This document shows, one piece after another, positions 1 through 12,000 of a stretch of DNA of 64,000 nt. Under the pieces are notes generated by a model, which saw only the letters and a list, made by a program, of their open reading frames with translations, had not been told where the DNA came from and searched no databases. The translations under genes were made by a program, and so were the position numbers. The first letter of the stretch is position 1. The number at the start of each line of letters is the position of its first letter. Source of the DNA: Trebouxia sp. TZW2008 (lineage: Eukaryota; Chlorophyta; Trebouxiophyceae; Trebouxiales; Trebouxiaceae); NCBI GenBank assembly GCA_002118135.1, contig BDIU01000375.1, positions 1 to 64,000 of the forward strand. The letters are read 5' to 3'.

Positions 1-82
1 GCTCACTGGCCCTACGTTACTCATTACACCTCTACACGTTTCTTTATTAGCGATATATTATAGCTCCTGATCAGGAACTTAC

Positions 83-3000
83 TCTGTCTGCGAGATACTT
101 GATCGTAGCGTAAACGTTCTTGAATTTTGCGACGTCGGGATCAGTCAATCCCGGGCTGACACCGTCGAGGCCTAATTCGCCAAACTGAGCTACCATGAAC
201 GTCAGAGCCTGCATGGACACCAAAACAGTTAGCAACACAGCTGCGTCAACAGTAGCTACAGTGCACTGTAGCAACTTGTCAGCAGCACAACCTGGCTCAT
301 GCTTGCTGTCATACAGGCTGACAGTGCTGCATGCTGAGATGATACATACTACATACCAAAAGAAGCAACTTGGACAAAAATCAAAGCAGGACAATGAACT
401 TGGCTAAGATTGTTTCTGCCTTTCTTTCAGGCGTGACACTTACCTGTGAAAGGCCCTGCAGGGCTGCTTGAGGTGAATGGGCAGCACACTGCACACCAAG
501 GCAGCCGCTAGACATGCCATCCATGAAGTTCAGCACCAAGCCTTGCCGCGCCATCATATCAAAACCCAGACCCGCAAGCCGGCAGGCCTGCAGAAACTGC
601 GCTGACCGCTTCTTATGCATGCCGCTGTGCACCAGAAGGTCAATGGCTGCATAGAACCTGGGCTCAAGCTGCACTTCCTGATGCATGTTTTCTTGGCCTG
701 GCTGATGCCGTGCTGCTGCAGCATATGCATCCTCTAGGGTGAGCACTTCAGCGTGACCTGACCGCTGTGCTTGTGGCAAAGTCCCACTGCTGCTAGGCCA
801 TGACTGCTCACTGCCGCCTTGCATATGATCAGCTACTGATTGACTTGACGCTGATACTTGCAATGGCTGATCAGCATCAGCTGCTGCATGTGCTGCAGCG
901 CATGATCCTGATGCATGCATGCTTGGGTCTTGCATGTTTGATGCTGGCGGCTGCTCATGAAATGCAGTGCTGGCTGGGTCTGCTGTGCTGTGTGTATCTG
1001 TGGTGAGAGTGAGTACATCTGCAAGCTGACTGAAACCATCAGTGCTTGCTTGCTGCTCCCACCTGGCTTCACTGCCGTCGTTTGGCTGCACATGAAGGCT
1101 GCTACCACCTGCATAGTCTCCACTGTGCTCTGCATCATGTACAGCATAGCCAGCTGCATAGACATGACTGTACTCCCCATATTGTTGTGCTGTGTCAACT
1201 GCCTCAGATGCTTGCAGCGGTCTATGACCAACGCTGAGCTGCTCAGCCTGCTGCACTTGATCAGAGATACCATCGTCACGTGGATTGACTGAGGCATCTG
1301 GCATAGGCTCTTGAGTCATGCTGGGCTGCGCCTGATTACGCAATTGGCTCAGCATAAGGGCAGGCACTGGCATGGCCTGGTCAGGCGATGGCCCAGGCTG
1401 TGTCATTGCCTGATTGGGCAAGGGCTCAAGCGAGACTGCTTGCTCAGCAGGGTCAGGAGCCGGTATGTATGGCATTCCAGGAACCCAGTACAGTCCAGAA
1501 TTTGGGTCAAATTGACCAGCAGCAAGAAAGTCAAACAGCTGGAAGCCTGACAGACTGGCAGTGGGGCACACTTTCAGGTCAACGGCCCACAGTCGCATCT
1601 TATCCTGCTCTTTGGACGCCACAAAGTCCACCTCCACATGCCCAATGATTTCTGCGACCGTCAAAAGATGCTCAATATTTGAATGCAGCAAAACTTGTAA
1701 ATGCAATCAAATTGGCAAGCCATCACAGACTGCAGATATCATACACCTTGTCAATGGCGTGTAAGCTATGCAAAGCAGCCTAACATGACTTGTGGACAAA
1801 ACGGAAACGTGCACATCCACCCTATAATCCTCATATCATATAATCCTATATGATGCCTTGCTCTCAACATAGCGATCTTTGGTGAATGCAAGGTGCACTC
1901 GCAAGAGGGGCTCAGCCTACTCAACATCCAAATCAAAAGGGTGGCCATTGTACCTGGCCACCCTTTTGATTTGTACAATGCAAAATTGGGGCTCATTTGT
2001 AGCCTAGCAGACCAAGGTAGCAGAAATAGCCAATAACAGAGGAAAATCACTCAGGCTAGAGCTGACTTGCAGCATAGCAGGCTTTGCCAATAGCAAGGGC
2101 TGCTTGTGAAAGGGCCACAGGGGGCACTGAGGACTGGGGAAATACGGAATTGACAGCGTAGCAGGCTTTGCCAACAGCAAGGGCTGCCTGTGAAAGCGCT
2201 GCAAGGGGCACTGAGGAAAGAAAGAGCTGACAGCACTACATGCTTGAAGTTGAGCTTACTTGCAGCATAGCAGGCTTTGCCAACAGCAAGGGCTGCCTGG
2301 GAAAGGGCCACAGGGGGCACTGAGGACTGTGGAAAGGAGGATCCAAACGCTCTGTACGGCGGGCAGAACATCTGTTCATGACTTGAGATGAGGCGCACAC
2401 CCCCCAAGGGATCAATGAACAGGTTGACGCTTGGGGAGCCGCTCACCCCTGCATTACCAAAACAGCATGTGCCGTCTGCATGATGTTGCCATGTGAATGC
2501 GTCATGTGACCATGACATTCGACTGAGGAAATAGGATCCGAAAACTCTATATGGAGACCATCCATTGGCGGCATTTGCATTAGCTTAGACATACGCTGTG
2601 CTGTGGCTGCTCTGATGTCCAAATGACCGTGCCGTCTCAAGGACACCTGATGCGCAGGACTCAACAACAACTGACTGACTACTGCAGCGCTTAGTGAGCA
2701 TGCAGACAGGAAACATACCTGATGCACAGGCTTCTACCACACCTCCCCTGTCCGTGCAAGCATCAACATAGACAGAGCAGGAGAAATATGCTTCCGTTCC
2801 AGCAATCACCACAACCCTCTGCATGGTTTTGGCCCGGTGACAACCAACCTGGTGCTGATAAGAGATTCGGCTTGTCATGTGCATGTCAGGTGATGCTCAG
2901 CCTCATTTCTTCTGCTGAGCAGGCTAGTGCAGCAGGTTATTGAGTATGCAGATAGAGGGACGTACCTGAGGCACAGGCCTCAATCACGCCTCCTCTCTCT

Positions 3001-6000
3001 GTGAAAGCGGCAACATAGGCAGACCAGGAGAAATATGCTTCCGTTCCAGCAATCACCACAACCCTGTGCATGGATTTGGCCAGGTGGTGACCAACCTGGT
3101 ACTGGCACAGGGATGCAGCCTCCTGGGCGGCAGCCGCTCTGTCAGCTTCCGCAAACATCTCTGCATCAGTAAGGATCATAGTGTTGGTGGTGATGACAGA
3201 TACGGAAATGATGACTCACCCGGTACTGGCACAGGCATGCAGCCTCCTGGCTGGCAGCTGCTCTGTCAGCTCCCGCATGTGTTTCTGCATCAGTCATGGG
3301 CACAGCGTTGGTATTGATGACTAAGCTGATACTGACTCAGGGATGCAGCCTCCTGGCAGCAGCTGCTCCATCGGCTTTTGCCTACACTTCTGCATCAGTG
3401 ATGGTCACAGCATTGGTAGTAATGACAGTTGCGGTAGTGGACCGACGTGACATTCATGATGACGATGCAAGCAGATCAGAATATCATCGCATGTCTCAAC
3501 ACAGCTTTTATGCTCCAGCAGAAGCTAGTTGTGTCACAAACAAGCCTGTTTTCTGTCGGCTTCCATGCACATTTCTGCAGCAAATGGCAAGTCTTGGTGC
3601 AAAAACATATTGACACGCATCGAGATCAGAGTATTGGGCTCAGTCAAAAGCCTTGCAGTATGCTCTCTGCAGTCACTACATATGCAGCTGACAGCATGTC
3701 TCTCACTACAGCATGAATCAGCAAGGGACGCAGCATACGCTGCTGCAAATACCAGCATCTGCTGCATTGATGCAACAGGTGCTGATGCACAGGTAAGTTG
3801 AAGCTTTGTGACTCAAGAGATTAGTAATCACTCTGCCCTGGTGCAGCAGCATCCGGTGCAGTATCTCTACATTCTTTCATTGACGTTATGGATGCATTTG
3901 TTCCCAAGAAAACTGCTGGCAAGCCAAATTGACCTTACTCAGAAATGCAATTACAGTCAGAATGCAACAATTGATTGCAAATTGAGGTGTCCTTGCAACA
4001 AGAATGTCCTCTGAATACATGTGCTTGTCACAAGAAATTTGCAGAAGCAGACCTGGAATCTGCTCCAGGGTCTGACTGCACAGCTGTAGCGCTGTCATAA
4101 CTGCAGGGATCGCAAGAACAGCTGCAAGTTGGTGAGGTGGGCACACCTGGAATTTGCTCCAGGGTCTGGCTGTACAGCTGTAGTGCTGTCACAACTGCAG
4201 GAATGGCAGCGACATCCAAGTAGGCATGACCGCGGCCAAGGTGCTCATCATCAATCTTCATCAGCCAGCGTTGCACTTCAGGGTTCTGTACCATCAGCTC
4301 AGCCAAAGCCTGCAACGTTGCTCTCAAATGCTGACATTGATTTTCGGAATTTTCTGGATTCCCTTTTTCCTGAATTGTTTCTAGGTTCTTTCTGGATTTC
4401 TGTATGTCTGAACTCAAAAACTTTCTGAGTTGTATCCAGTCTGTGCCGCATGTCAATGATCTGGCAACAATGCTTAATGGGCTGCCATAGGTTGTAAGCC
4501 AGGCACATGTCATGCCGTTGATGTGACTTGCTGTGGTGACCCTATGATGCAGACTTTGCGAGGTACATTCAGGTATCTGCCATGAACATGATCATAGCAG
4601 GGCACTGACGGCACTCACATTTTGCAGGCAATGCATGTCACCTGCCCTGAGCAGAAAGCCAACACAGCGCAACAAAGCATCACCACAACAGCTGAATTGA
4701 ACGGCAGAAGTGCAAAGTGATCTACAGAGCACGGTGCAGCAACTGGTGTTGTCACAGTAGAACTTGCCCTGATGATACCTTTGTCCTCTCTATGTGCTTG
4801 GTGCCCTGGCCCTTGACTGCTCCCTGGCTGATGGTTGAAAGATAGCAAGGCAATTAGACTGGATATTCAGTACATTGACGCATACACAGATCACATTACC
4901 GCAACTAGTATCATCAGTACAGCCTGTGGAACTATCATTGGAGTAGAACTCTACCCTAATGATAGCTTTGCCCTTCGTGTGTGCTTGATGTCCGGGCCCT
5001 GACATTTTCCTGGCTGATGGTTGCAATACAGCAAGGCAACTTGACTGAGTAAATCAGCACATAAAAGCATACACAGATCACATCACAGTACAGACTGTAA
5101 ATTTTCATTGGAGAAGAACTTTACCCTGATGATAGCTTTGTCCTCCCTATGTGCTTGATGCGGCCCTGACATCTCCCTAACTGCTGGTTGCACCTCAGTA
5201 GTGATCAGGTAGCCTGTCACTGGATGAATGGTGTACCTCAGACCACCCTCAATCAGTGGAAGCGCCCTTTGCTCCTGACTCATGCTGTCTTCTGCAACAG
5301 CAAAGAAAAAATTTGAGGTTTGCTATTGTCGAGAAAGCAACCTATTGATGGGTGCTGAACAGTGTATCTCACATCCCCCTCAGCCAGTGGTAATGACCTT
5401 TCCTTTTCGCTCATGCTATCCTCTGCAGCAACAGGACCTTTAAGACTTTGTTGTCGAGGACGCAGTCAGGTGCTGGGTGTGGATGTGAGCCCCAGTGGTG
5501 ATGAGGTAGCCCGTCAGTGGGTGAATGGTGGAATGGTGGTAGCCCGTCAGTGGAATGGTGCCGCCCGTCAGTGGGTGAATGGTGTACCTCAAACCTCCCT
5601 TGACCAGTGGCAATGCCCTTTGCTCCTGGCTCATGCTGTCCTTCACAGCAACAGCAAACAGTCTCGTGTTGATGTATTAGTACAGCCTGAGCATCTTCCT
5701 GACTGGTGGCTGTACCTCAGTGGTGATGAGGTGTGACTGGATGGATGGTGTACCGCAAACACCCTCAATGAGTGGCAATGCCCTTTGCTCTTGGTGCATG
5801 CTATCCTCTACAGCGAAAGACAAGACTTGTGTTTTAATGGGGTCTCAATCTATATTTTGGTTCTCTGGTCTGAATCTTATGCGTCTGTGTGTGACATAGG
5901 TCTGTGTGACATGCATCTTTCTGTGACAAGTATCGGTCTGTAACACGTGTATGAAGCCAAAAAAAAGGAAGCGCAGGAAGGAGGGGGGGGGGTGGGGGGG

Positions 6001-9000
6001 GGGGAAACTGANNGGGCAACTGACCAAGGGGGTGGGAGGGGCCAGTAGGGCAGGGCTGAAGGGCTGTGCCGGGGATTGCATTGGCCTTGGCTGCTTGCAA
6101 CTGATTCACAGCTTTGGCATGCTGCTCGTACTATTGGTCGTGAATTTTGTGACAGCAGATACAGAAGGGGCCAGGCAACTGACCAAGGGCGTGGGAGGGG
6201 CCAGCAGGGCGGGGCTGGAGGGCTGTGCCAGGGGCCACATTGACCTTGGCGCTCTGGAAGAGCTGCCTTGCGCCTGACTTAAGGCTGAAGTGGCGTGCTA
6301 TGCTGGGGTGGGGGCCCAGCAGGGGTAGCCCCAGCTTCACTGCCAACTCAACCTGCATGCACAAGCAGTATCCTTGGCCACATCGGAAAAAGCTGCCTGG
6401 CCCCTGACATGAGGCTGAAGTGGTGCGTTATGATGGGGTGGGGGGCCAGCAGGGGTAGCCCCAGCTTGACTGCCAGCTCAACCTGCATGCACAAGCAGTA
6501 TGTATGGCCGCATCTGGAAAAGCTGCCTGGCACCTGACTTTAGGCTGAAGTGCCGTGCTATGCTGGGGTTGGGGGCCAGCAGGGGTAGCCCCAGCTTCAC
6601 GTCCACCTGCATGCAATTGATGTGGTATATTTGTGTAGTCTCAACTTGATTGTGCCCTGCGTGCACATGCTGAGAGGCAGGACAGTGCCAGCTTCACTGC
6701 CAACTCTACGTGCATGCAAATAACAAGGCGTTCTTGAATGCCAATATTATTCTCTCCCTTTCCATGGCTGTGTGCTCTCATAGCAAACAAGCACAAGGCC
6801 AAGAAACAGGAAGAGAGTATTCAAAGGGTGGATACTGCAAAAGGACACCAGGCTGTACCTCTTCACCGCCAAGAGTGCCAGGCACGATGTAGCCCGGCCG
6901 ATTCTTGCAGTACATGCGGATGCGGGTGAGCGCCCGCGGGCTGGCCAGCAGCTTGGCCGCCAGGCTCATGTGAGCCGGCAGGCGGGCGCAGTTCTCGGGT
7001 ACGACCATGCGGCACCGCACCCCCAGCCGCTCCACCGCGCACACCTCCAACAACTTCCGCCAGTATGAGTCGACCTCCTGCATGCAGGTATAAGAACAAT
7101 GCATGACATGCGACGCCTGAAAGGAATAGCAGAACACCAGTGCACCGCACATAGCTGCAGCAACTTGTTCCTGCATGCAGAGCAAAGGAGCAAGCATCTC
7201 ATGCCCTTTTCATGCAGTACCAGAAAGCAGCTTCAAAACAAGAAAGGAGTTATGCATGTAGAGGTGAATACCTGTGACAAACCAAAGGCAGCTACATGGA
7301 ATTTACTGAACAGACAGTCATTGCCATTGTGCGCCACATGCAACTAGCCTTGTTGGCTGGCCAAAGAAGCAAGCTTCTCCTACTTCCGCTGGACAGTGGA
7401 TGCCTCACCTCTGGCAGACTGAAAGGGGTTATATAGACAACCTCCAGCAAGGATGAGCCAGGTCACACAGGCATGTATGGGTGCTGTTGCGGGGGTTATG
7501 TACACTACAGCTGAATGATGACCCCACCTCTGGCAGACTGAATGGAGTTATGTAGACAGTGTTGTCTCACCTCTGGCAGACTACAAGGAGCTACATCAAC
7601 CGAGGATATCCAAGGCTGCTTTGTTTTACAGAGGATCCTGTAATGATGCATGACGGCATAGGCTTTTTAATGCTCTATTGTTCCCTTTTCATTGGCGCAC
7701 GTCTCACCTCTGGCAAACTGAAGGGGGCTACATAGACAACCTCCACCAGGGGATCAGCCAGGTCACACAGGCGAGCCATTTGGCTGTTCTCCCTGCCTTG
7801 CGGCTTGGAAAGGCCCTGCCTCTGCCCCTCCAGCAGCCCCAGGGAGGGCAGGTGGACCACCACATGTCGCTGCTCATGAATGCTGGACCAGTTCCTGCAG
7901 CAAAGTTACGTTTTGTAGAAGCTTCTGACGATTTCGTCGTCCGATCTGACTTGTTCCGTCTCTATTCAGACGTCAACAGACTCATTCTTCAAACTGTTCC
8001 AGACGATGCAGGATATTGCATACATGTATCATATTGACAGAACACCAGAAAATACTCCCAGCGCATCATCATCACTGATGGCGATGAAAGCTGTCACGGC
8101 ATTTGAGGAAGGTCTAGTGTACGACCACGACGCATAAGCTTACCTGACCAACTGCTCCTGCAGCTGCAGGAATCTGGTTTCCCTGGCTTGCTGCATCTTG
8201 CGGATGCGCATCAGGCCAAATTTCCTGCCCTGGTGCCGTCTCCAAACGCCCTGTATGTGCGAAGCTGCTGCCTCCAGACAGGGGTCTTGCTTCAGCCTCT
8301 TGCGTGTAATGTAGCCCCTACACAGTTGTCATACAACCTTCTGCATTGTGTCTTGAGGACAATGAAGTCAAGTGCTTTGACACACAGCTTGGACTTGCTG
8401 CCCTGGTGCCGTCTCCAGACACCCCGTATGTGCGAAGCTGCTGCCATCAGACAGGGATTCTGCTTCAGCCCTTTGCGTGTGATGTAGCCCCGGCTTGGTC
8501 GCAAGGTGTTTATGCAGCTGTTACATGAGCGTCAGTCACAGACATTTTTCAAAAGAGCAGAAATATGGATTGGCACCAGCTAGTACACTATGCAGGAATC
8601 CTGCTTCAGCCTCTTGCGCATGATGTAGCCCCTGCACAATTGCAATAAGAGCTTCTGAGTTGTGTCTTGAGGACCACCCAGGGAACCAGTGCAACGTATA
8701 GGTCGATCGCTGTGCCTTGGTAGGGGTTCGAAGAGGGGCGGGACATGTATCGTGTCTAAAGCTCCAGAGCAGTCTGGGAAGCAGAAAGCTGTTGACAGCA
8801 ACAGACCTTGAAAGCGCTACGATTAGCATCATCCCCAGACTTTCAAGGATTGTGCCTGTTGATTGACCACACGCATGCTTGACAAATGTCACTGATCAGA
8901 GATCTTCACCAGATCAAGCAAATCAGACCAGAGACTTTGCTCGACACCTCTAGCTGACCCAAAAACATGCAACAGGGCTTCAGCAGAATGCACCTCCAGC

Positions 9001-12000
9001 AGGTCTGAATGCATACAGCAGCGGCCTACCAGCCTGTGAGCCTCCTGAAGCTGTTGGTCCGGCCTTGCCTGTAACCCATTCTAGTGTACATGGGACGGTT
9101 TTGCAAAGTGCATCCACGAGAGCTTCAGCAGAGCTGGCCTCCAGTGGGTTTGGATGCAGACAGCAGCCCTCCAAGATTACGTCATTTGTGCATATCCATT
9201 GATGACAGACAGATGTACCCTTGATTGGCCAGACATGCTCAACACACACTTAACACGGAAGTGACCACCACGGTAGATGCAGTAGAGTGTACCTCCAGTA
9301 GGCTTGGGTGCAGACAGCAGCAGCCTGCAAGACAGTGGGCCCCGTGAAGCGCTGGCGCGGCTGTTGTAGACTTAGATAGCAGTCTAGCTGATCAGGAGAC
9401 ATTCAGCAAACTATGCCTCCATTCATTTTGCATGCAGACTTGACATACACAGACACCAAGTTCTGTCCAGCGGAGCGCACCTCCAGTGGGCTTGGATGCT
9501 CACAGCAGCAGCCTGCAAGCCAGTGGGCCCCTTGAAGCGGCGCCCTGGCTGCTGCAGCAGCAGTGCCACCTGCCGGATGTTCTTCACACAGGCCAGTAGG
9601 GCTTCCATTGCTGGTGGTGCTCCAGCCTTGACACTGGCCCCTGCCACTTCTGCTAGTTGCTGCACACACAGTCAAGCACTCAACAATTACTGTGTGCATC
9701 GGCAAACAGTCAAGCGCTTGCTCCTGCTGGGTTTTTTTTCACAAAGGCCAGCAGGGTTTCCATTGCTGGTGGTGCCCCAGCTTTCACGCTTGCCCCTGCC
9801 ACCTCTGCTAGTGGCTGCACACACACCCCAGCAGTCAACACTTGCTGTATGCACTGGCAAACAGGCAATGCTTAACCTCGCACCTGTGCTGATTGTTGCA
9901 TCCCAACTGATGGGGGGAGTGAGAACCATGAACCATCACACACAGCTGTAGCACAGAAGACAGAATCTGTTTTGTACTGGTTGGCATCACAGACAGCTCA
10001 TGAAGCACACCACAGCACTAGCATTGTACTGAATGGTCCTCAGCAAATCCTATGGCATTTAGCTTTGACATGTACTGAATGGTCCGTAGCAAGTCCTATG
10101 GCATTCAGCTTTAATATGATGCAAATGAGCATTTTAGAAGGTAAACCAGGCTGTGTGCAATTGCAACAGTGCCAACCCAACAGCAAAAAGCTACTGCCGT
10201 GTCTTCTGCTTCCTGGAAGCTTCCAAACAGTCAATGACATGAACACAAACCTCAAAGATTCTGCCTTCCAAAAAAGGTGCATGTTGCCTCCTTCAACATT
10301 ACGCATGTGCATGAAGAAAACAGAACAGCACACCTTGCCGTCCACAACAACAAGAGGCACAGCATATTCTGTGCAGATCCCCTCCAGCTGCTTGATCAAC
10401 TCCGCTATGACAGGCCACACGGTGGCATACACCCTCTCATATGACACATACTCTGGCGTGCTGCTGAGCGTTTCACCATACCTACATGGCACAACTGTGC
10501 ATTGCATTTGTCTGCTCAAAGTGTGCAAGCCATTGACAGCAGTGCATAGCGTGATTGAGTGTCTGGCTGCAAATGGCATCATCAACAGGAATGGTGTATG
10601 CAAGCACCACCAAGGAGCCACTATGTGAGACACTCTTCACGTCCTGTGTGCTTGACTGAAGTTATCATCTCTCATGTGGTTTGCGTATGATAGAGCAATG
10701 CCTGAGTTGCGCAATAGACAAAAACAGACAAGGTCAAGACAAAGGAGATATTGAGTGTGGATGTTTGAATATGGACATTGCAATCTTGGGAGTCAACTAT
10801 GTGGGCCAGCAATCCCCAAACAGTCCTTGATGTTCATAATGTTGATGACATGTGTGACTGCCTAGATGGTATGAGCCCCAGAGACGCCAAAACCAAACAA
10901 GATGTCTTTGTGTTCATCATACCTGATCATGAACTCATGCAGGCTGTGAGAGTCCATCAGTTGCTCATACTGGCGCGCTGCTTCCAGTGCTGGGGAGTCT
11001 GGATGGGAGAAGATACCACCCTGCACCACATTGTTGTCTCTTTGCATTAGAAAGATCGGCAAATTCTGCATTCTTTCCAATAAATCATTGCCTCCCATGT
11101 GATTGACATGAAACAGTATAAATGACCAGGCAACGACTGTGAGCAATCGCAAGCCTTGGAAGTCAATGCAGGTAAGGTGACCTGAGCGTGAATGAACAGA
11201 AGCAGGCAACTGTGCAGAGGCCAGCAATCACATACAACAGAACAACTAAACATGCCTGACCTGTAAGCAAGTGCAAGCAACAAAGGTCAACGCAGGCAAT
11301 AGCATCTCAGTGTGAATGTCTGTCAAAAAGCTTTGACTGTCCTCAAGATCTGGCAGGGCTGAACAGACAATGTCAATCACAAACACAGAGACACCTTGTG
11401 TTCAAATGCCAGCAAACACCTGCATCAGGTTGGGGCTTTGGCTGAAACTTCGAGCAAAAGCAAGCAGCAACGGTGAGTGGAGGCAGCACAATCTGGGTGT
11501 CGATGTATAGAAGCAAGCAAAAGCGCAGAGGTCAGCAAATACCTGCATGAGGTTAGGGCTTTGGCTGGGGCTGTAGAAGGACATGACTGACTGAGGATCT
11601 CTGGGACGGTCGTCTAAGGTGGCTGAGCTGGCTAGACTGGCTACTGAGGCGCTGCTGGTGCAGTTAACTGGCGTGATCTCTGGCACCTCTGCAACACAAG
11701 ACGTGTGGCGTTTGTTGCAACACAACATTTTGTGTGTCTTGCTACCTGGGTGTTACCAGTGTGCGCTTGGTCATCGAATACTGCTTTTGCGTTGGGCTGA
11801 TGCGATCTCTGGCACCTCTTCGACACAGATTGGGGTTGCACTTGTTTCTGATGCTGCTTGTTTGCTGAAAATGGAGAATGGCTGATGTGAGCTGAAATCA
11901 TCATGATGCAGCGTGCTGGGCCTTGGTATGCATTCATGCCTGAAGCTACTTCAAAAAACAGGCCCGCACTTGTGAGCTACAAGCAGGATGATGCAGAAAG

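Noticed and set aside
2729..2852. Alternative exon mutually exclusive with 2966-3160
   Set aside because: It has a good donor, but its only clear acceptor gives phase 0 while the upstream exon ends in phase 1, so it is more likely a relic copy.
8720..8745. GGTTCGAA as a tRNA T-arm
   Set aside because: No matching acceptor stem, anticodon arm or B-box spacing around it.
10040..10633. A 197-codon continuous minus-strand ORF as one exon
   Set aside because: Only the part 10334-10481 has IQCH conservation and is bounded by good splice sites in the right phase; the rest is intron read-through.
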